Notes under the pieces: generated by a model
The model's database searches: none
Told to the model about the DNA's origin: nothing
What the model saw: only the letters and a program-made list of their open reading frames with translations
Shown here: one piece after another, positions 59,501 through 64,000 of the stretch
Layout: every line of letters starts with the position of its first letter
Numbering within the stretch: the first letter of the stretch is position 1
Program-made: the position numbers and the translations under genes
Assembly: GCA_011009095.1 (NCBI GenBank)
Contig: VTPC01005736.1
Location: 151,652 to 215,651, forward strand
Length of the DNA: 64,000 nt
Direction: 5' to 3'
From: Ignelater luminosus
Lineage: Eukaryota; Arthropoda; Insecta; Coleoptera; Elateridae

Positions 59501-60400
59501 AAGTAGATCTTGTTTGGCCACCAAAGAAAAGAAAACTTTCTGCATTTTGCTAGTTTTGACTATTGCAAATCTAACAATAATCTGAACTGACAAGAAACAT
59601 TAAATTATTATTATTTTGCCTTTTCCTAATTTTAAATTACAATTTTGTTGCCAAAATAAAATTACCGTTTTACTTATCCAAAATTTAATCGCACTGTTTT
59701 ATTTACACTACGAACACAGTTTTGTATACCGGTAGTAATTACTCTAGCATGAAATTAAGTTACAAACAAAAGTTTTTTCTTTCCTTGGCCTTTATGAAAA
59801 ATATGTTACGTACAAAGAAATCAAACAAAAAAAAAAACAAACTAAAAACAGTGAAATTATTTCATCCAAACGTTTCCTGCGGTTAAAATCAATCCAATAA
59901 ATTTTACGGCTTAATTACCCCCGAAAACGCAAGGGTCTTTTCTTGGACGAATTTAAAAAGCGGCAATTTCATTTTTCCGACAGGGTTAAAAATTGTTAAT
60001 GAACTTAAATGAGTTTTATTTTTTTTGTCGCATTTACCATTCGTTGCGTGTTTTGAAACAAACACTATTTCAGTAATTAATTTGTTATTTCGTGCGTAAT
60101 ATAAAATCTTAATTGGAATCTTTGTAAAACTTAATTCGTTGGTGAACTCTTCATGTTTCGATAAGTTTGAAGACATGGCATTTAAAGGTCAATAAAAAGG
60201 TCTTGTGTAAATGTGATTTATCAATACGTTAGAAGGTAAATGCATTCGTTGTGTTTCAGGTTAATAGTAAAAAGCTGTTAATTACCTTAATCATAGACGA
60301 AGCCATTTTATCCATAAATCCCCTACTGAAATGTGCAGCTTCGTCACCACACGTTCTTCTAACCGAATGTGTGGAGCAATCAACGTATTCTTGAAACGAA
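56574..60400 (-). CDS. Partial gene: last two exons of a small Cys-containing, probably GPI-anchored protein
   Basis: Two minus-strand exons join cleanly: 60400-60286 (115 nt, acceptor TTTTTTGTTTCAG, donor GTAATT) and 56732-56574 (159 nt including stop, acceptor TGTATTTCCAG). The joined product reads SFQEYVDCSTHSVRRTCGDE, AAHFSRGFMDKMASSMIK, then MHCMDFSADDCRE, and ends in a hydrophobic tail (ITALSILTMLTLLLR). Cysteines at YVDC, RTCG, HC and DDC are spaced like secreted insect proteins of four-cysteine helical type. The C-terminal hydrophobic segment after SNSPQVTSH resembles a GPI-attachment signal. I do not recognise the family by name. Upstream exons are not seen before 64000. The 3.55-kb intron contains an LTR-like segment and a foldback element. 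The two splice sites and consistent frame make this more than a chance ORF. Confidence 0.7.
58211..58708 (+). mobile_element. LTR-like segment with polypurine tract and tRNA-Lys-type PBS
   Basis: A polypurine tract (GAAAAAAGAAAAGGGGGAG, 58211-58229) is followed by AGTTTAGC. About 465 bp later the sequence reads TATCAATTGGCACCCAACGT. TGGCACCCAACGTGGGGC (58691-58708) matches the complement of the 3' end of animal tRNA-Lys (CTT) at 17 of 18 positions. LTRs starting AGT and ending AATT next to such a site are typical of gypsy/errantivirus-type elements. No gag, pol or env coding is recognised on either side. An LTR flanked by both sites implies an internal-LTR-internal structure. Confidence 0.5.
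58843..59427. mobile_element. Foldback MITE, 585 bp
   Basis: The left end CAGGGTGATCATTTTAAAAC is mirrored at the right end, with TA at 58841-58842 and 59428-59429. The inner blocks TCGCTGAAACGCGTCGATTTTG and CCACCCCCACCCC are also mirrored. It has no ORF. It lies in the intron of the minus-strand partial gene. Confidence 0.9.
59430..60285. other. Intron sequence with a possible conserved patch
   Basis: An open 90-codon minus frame (59904-60176) sits in a locally CpG-richer patch inside the intron. It has no recognisable domain or splice context and is more likely non-coding. Confidence 0.25.
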
Positions 60401-62135
60401 CTGAAACAAAAAATTTTAATCATTAGTGAGGGAAAGAAAAATTAAAGGTTTCAAGAGTGCAAAAATTTATTATATCGGTTACTTTTCACCGATCACGTGT
60501 ATTCAATAGATAAAACTATATCCGTTATTGATTGCGGTAAATCGCGTGACCAAAAAATGAAAATATTGCTTTTCACCTTGAATTAACCAGAAATATCCAT
60601 CTTTTTCCCCAAATTTAGATTCCTTATGGGGGAATTTCTTTTTTATGTCACTCATATTTTTGCATATTTTAAGTTAACATAGAAAAACTGCTGCAAATAA
60701 TAAAAATTTAAGTCAAAAGAATTATTTTATATAGGGAAATGTGAAATTTACACTAATCATATTAAGGTCATATCTGGTTAACCAGATAAAAAGGTTTTTC
60801 GTGTCATTCTACGTGTGTTTTTTTTGAGGTATGGACATAAATTGTTGCATTTTGTATGTTTTAGCACCATCTCTGCAAAGTTGATGTTACATTCCCCATT
60901 TTGTTTTTTGTTTCTCTGCCGGCGTAATACCAAATAAAATTGAAAATAATTGAGTTCATAAAGTTTGGACTTTTTCTACGTGCAGTGGAATTAACGAAAA
61001 TTACATAAAATATATTTTATATTATGTAGGAAAGATAATACGTAGGGTATGTAGGCAACGTCGAGAATTAAATTTTACTTTCATTAGCAAATCATGTGTT
61101 TACATTAAAAATAGAGGAATAGTGGAAAATAAGGATTTATGGATGTCTAGAAATTTTAGGCGCAGTGTATATTTCGTATGTTCATCTCGTTTTTTCCTCA
61201 TCCCATGATTTACGACTAGGGTATTAAATTTTTATTTTTTTCCTACGTATAGCATGAAAATTGGCAGCTGTTAGCTAGCGATAACAAAAAGGTTTATTGG
61301 TTACACTGTAGCAAGGTGCCTAGTAGTTTGATAAATAAATTACGATAAAACATCTAAATTTTTAAAATCACTTAAGTAGCGACAGCTTTATTTCCTGAAA
61401 ATTATCGAAAGAACTCTAGGGAGAGAAGAAAAAAAAGAAAGGCGCGAGAGAGCTTTGGACGAGATTTTTTATAGGTTTTACAAAGGTCTCAAAAACTTTA
61501 TTAATAATAATCTCTTCCTTGTGTTGCAAGTTTAAAGTTTATATAATACTGAATACGTATATCTTCTTTATGATCCTATTACAACTTCCTGTATATATAC
61601 TGAAGAGCGATTAATTCTTGAGAGCACGTCTTGTTGGTTTTTGTTCTTTTCACGGACACCCCTCAAGTGAATTTAAAGCCTAGACGTCGCTTTGAGATGT
61701 TAATAGAATAATTATTACGACGGAGGGCGTTTCTTGGATATTGTTTAGAGATTTGAGCGGTATTTTAGTGTTTCTCAAATGGAGGGATATAAGTTTCCAA
61801 ATGCTAAGAAGTTATAATATGGGGGCGCCTTATTTAAATCCTCTTTTGCCGTCCCTTTACATAATAATACGCCTTTTTAAATGAAAGTTGAAGAAAATTA
61901 ACTTTGATTTCCTTTCAGGTTCTTTAGGTTCTTAAAAGGAATTAGAATGATCATTTTCTTTTTTCTAATGAAATTCCGGCACTAAATGTCTAATAGTTCG
62001 TTTTTATTTTTATTAGACATCGATATTCACGAAAGTTATTGTTGATCATTTTTATTGAGTAGTAAGAAGCAAACAATCCCAAATAGAACCTTGTGAGGCC
62101 TCTTACTTCCCATCGACTACATCAAACTGTTTAAA
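60401..62135. other. Unassigned, probably intronic or upstream of the minus-strand gene
   Basis: AT-rich. No further exon of the minus-strand gene could be found. Confidence 0.25.
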
Positions 62136-62221
62136 ACCCGGGTTTTCTATAAAAAGTCCAGCCGACTGGGGTTTTTTGGGTTTTACAAGTGGGTTTTATT
62201 GGGTTCTATTGGGTTTTTTGT
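62136..62221 (+). repeat. TGGGTTTT-rich flank of the hAT remnant
   Basis: Contains several copies of TGGGTTTT and the palindrome AAAACCCGGGTTTT. A similar cluster in the same orientation (CTGGGTTTTTTCAAGTGG) lies at 63579-63597 on the other side of the hAT remnant. Confidence 0.5.
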
Positions 62222-62424
62222 ATTAATTGAAGAGTAATTCACAATTAAAGTGAAAATTAAAATTACAGTTCTCGTCTGTCTTTCATAAACGTATAAAACC
62301 CTTAATACTTAAGTGAAGAAAATAGCATGACAAATAGTACAAGTAATGGAAGTGGTAACGGAAACATTTTCTGAATTCGAAAAAAATTTTAAATAAGAAT
62401 TGAAAGATAGTAAGCAAGTATAAC

Positions 62425-63340
62425 CTTAATTTTAGATGGTTGGTCGATCTTTTCTAACGATTCAGTAATCGCAAGTTCCATACGTACAGGTTTCGATGTA
62501 TATTTAGTGAATGCAGAGGAGACGGGGGCTACAAAGGGTATTGAAGTTGTCAACAAAGCCATTGACCAAATAAAAGCTTTGTATAATAATGACAATGAAA
62601 ACAAAATAAAGAAAATGAAACAAATTTTGACTGAAACTGAAATCTACTATATAAGGATATAATCCCATCAAATTTAACAAAACATATAGTAGAAATCCAG
62701 AAATTCTTCAGAAATCATCAACCGCATGAATGGCTGAAGCAGAAAGAGAAAAGAAAAACAAAGGACAATGCCACAAATCCCAAATGAAACTCGTTAAAAT
62801 TTCTATCAAAGTGATGGGCGCTTTTTAGCTGATTGTACTTGGAATAATTTGACTACAAATGAATTCCTTGTGGATCATCTACAAAGTACAAAAAAAAACG
62901 TTTGAATGAGGCTGCGTTATCCCCTATTCATTATGTTGCATATTTGATGCATCCAAAATATTTGGGGCAACCTCTTTTAGTATTCGAAGAGAATATAGCG
63001 GAAACAAGGATAAACGAAAATTATCCAGATTTTCTGCCATATCTTCCAGCATTCAGAATAAAAGATTTGGAATGTTTTCCGCAATCTCTTTTTAAACCTG
63101 CCGCTGTTGAAAAATTCTCGGCCATCAAATGGTGGAAAATACAGCAAAAAAACAAAACTTCTAAAAAGTTACCCGACTCGTTTTGCGAGTTTCTGTGTTA
63201 TCTACAATGCTGTTCAGCCAGTGCAGTAGCAATCTAGAGAGTTTTCTCAAGCTCAGGCCTTGTTTGAAAGAGCTCTTCAGTTGGTCGAAGTTTATAAGCG
63301 TTTGAGATCCGAGTCAAGCGAATGCTGACCCTCTCCCGAA
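62425..63340 (+). pseudogene. hAT transposase remnant (catalytic middle and C-terminal dimerisation part)
   Basis: The plus strand reads LDGWSIFSNDSVIASSIRTG, then NDNENKIKKMKQIL (the usual TDNA..NM block), then after a stop FFRNHQPHEWLK. Frame breaks follow, then LNEAALSPIHYVAYLMHPKY, LPDSFCEFLCYLQ and a broken CSAS..RVFS motif ending near 63340. These are the hallmark segments of hAT transposases. Stops and shifts are frequent and the N-terminal zinc finger region is missing. Flanks at 62160-62221 and 63571-63606 both carry TGGGTTTT-rich sequence that may be terminal. Confidence 0.8.
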
Positions 63341-63609
63341 TTGTTTATTCTTTAAAAGACTGTTTATTTTTTATATTACAATTACCTATTTTTTTATTGT
63401 TAAAGGGCCACAAAAATGTTCCAGGTTTTTTTCTTTTCGATAAAACAAAATATTATTCAATGTTTAGTTTAATATTGCAAATAAATCTGTTAAGTGTCAG
63501 TTTGCGGTTTCTTTTGCATGTATAGTAATAAGTAACATTTCGTAACTAACTGATAGACACCCAATTAAAAAAACCCAGCTGGGTTTTTTCAAGTGGTTTT
63601 TGTCCAAGA

Positions 63610-64000
63610 AAGCCCTCTGGGCAATTCCGAGTTACCTACTGGATGCATTCATTAATATCAACTTTTCTCAACAAAGATATGAAACTACTGCTACAATTTC
63701 ATTTAACCAAACATTTGTAATGCTGCGTTATTAAAACGTTAAAAGTCTCTGTTGTTCGTTATTTCAGAGCAAAGGCTAGATTTCAAGGTTTATACTATAT
63801 AGTCCAAGATCAAATCAAAACAATATCTAAAGAATAATTTTGTTGCTAGTTATTCTCTGGAAACTTCAAAACGATAGAATGAACATATATTCAATCTGTT
63901 GGCAAATCAGAAAATAGATTTTGATAAATCTTCGTAGACAACAAAAACTTGAGACCACTACGTAGTGCACTCTCTTGCATTCACATCAAAGTTCGTGCTG
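63610..64000. other. Unassigned right edge
   Basis: No coding or repeat is recognised. Confidence 0.25.

Noticed and set aside
59904..60176. 90-codon minus frame in the intron of the minus-strand gene
   Set aside because: No domain, no splice support; probably a chance frame in a locally GC-richer intron patch.
1..64000. tRNA genes, rRNA, CRISPR arrays, bacterial-type operons
   Set aside because: No tRNA cloverleaf with intact A and B boxes, no rRNA blocks and no regular spaced repeats were found; the window is eukaryotic.

Overview
The window looks like an insect nuclear genome, and a beetle is the most plausible source, though the sequence alone cannot prove the order. The DNA is AT-rich, genes are split by GT-AG introns, and there are two ionotropic receptor (IR) genes of the protostome chemoreceptor type and a DM9-repeat (DUF3421) gene. 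Most of the rest is decayed insect transposons: mariner, a second Tc1/mariner lineage, piggyBac, hAT, Jockey-like and RTE-like LINEs, BEL/Pao, and many TA-flanked foldback elements. A 400-base run of N (53857-54256) shows this is an assembled scaffold.

Layout. 612-1405 (+) is a secreted DM9-repeat protein in three exons. 1440-2456 holds two Jockey-type LINE pieces in opposite orientation. 3197-7636 (+) is an intact two-exon IR of about 606 aa, with a dead mariner in its intron. 7.9-13 kb holds LINE debris and unassigned sequence. 13046-16818 is a 3.8-kb Tc1/mariner-superfamily element with about 30-bp terminal inverted repeats and a frameshifted transposase. 18.1-19.9 kb has two long foldback elements. 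19.9-27.9 kb is unassigned apart from a hAT-type terminus (21.9-22.2 kb) and an A-rich block (24.8-26.6 kb). 27.9-32.45 kb is a decayed BEL/Pao pol region split by an antisense RTE LINE. 32628-34621 is a 2-kb element with CACTG termini around a broken copy of an arthropod multicopy protein family.

35394-45800 (+) is a second IR, related to the first and split at the same phase-0 site. Its first exon has an in-frame TGA, and its 8.5-kb intron contains a foldback element, a small MITE and one half of a tandem duplication that keeps a deleted ghost copy of the last exon. 47.16-48.85 kb (-) is an internally deleted BEL/Pao element. 50.35-51.95 kb is a piggyBac pseudogene. It is followed by a foldback element (51990-53573) whose right arm was split by a GC-rich retroposon-like insert with an 11-bp target duplication, then by a hAT terminus running into the assembly gap. 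56574-60400 (-) carries the last two exons of a small cysteine-containing, probably GPI-anchored protein whose 5' exons lie outside the window or were not recognised. Its intron contains an LTR-like segment bounded by a polypurine tract and a tRNA-Lys-type primer binding site, and another foldback element. 62.4-63.3 kb is a hAT transposase remnant.

The two IRs are a small tandem chemoreceptor cluster, presumably forming ligand-gated channels in sensory neurons. No operon-like coordination is expected or seen. The items most worth following up are the in-frame TGA in the otherwise open second IR, the ghost-exon duplication, the CACTG-bounded element, and the GC-rich nested insert.
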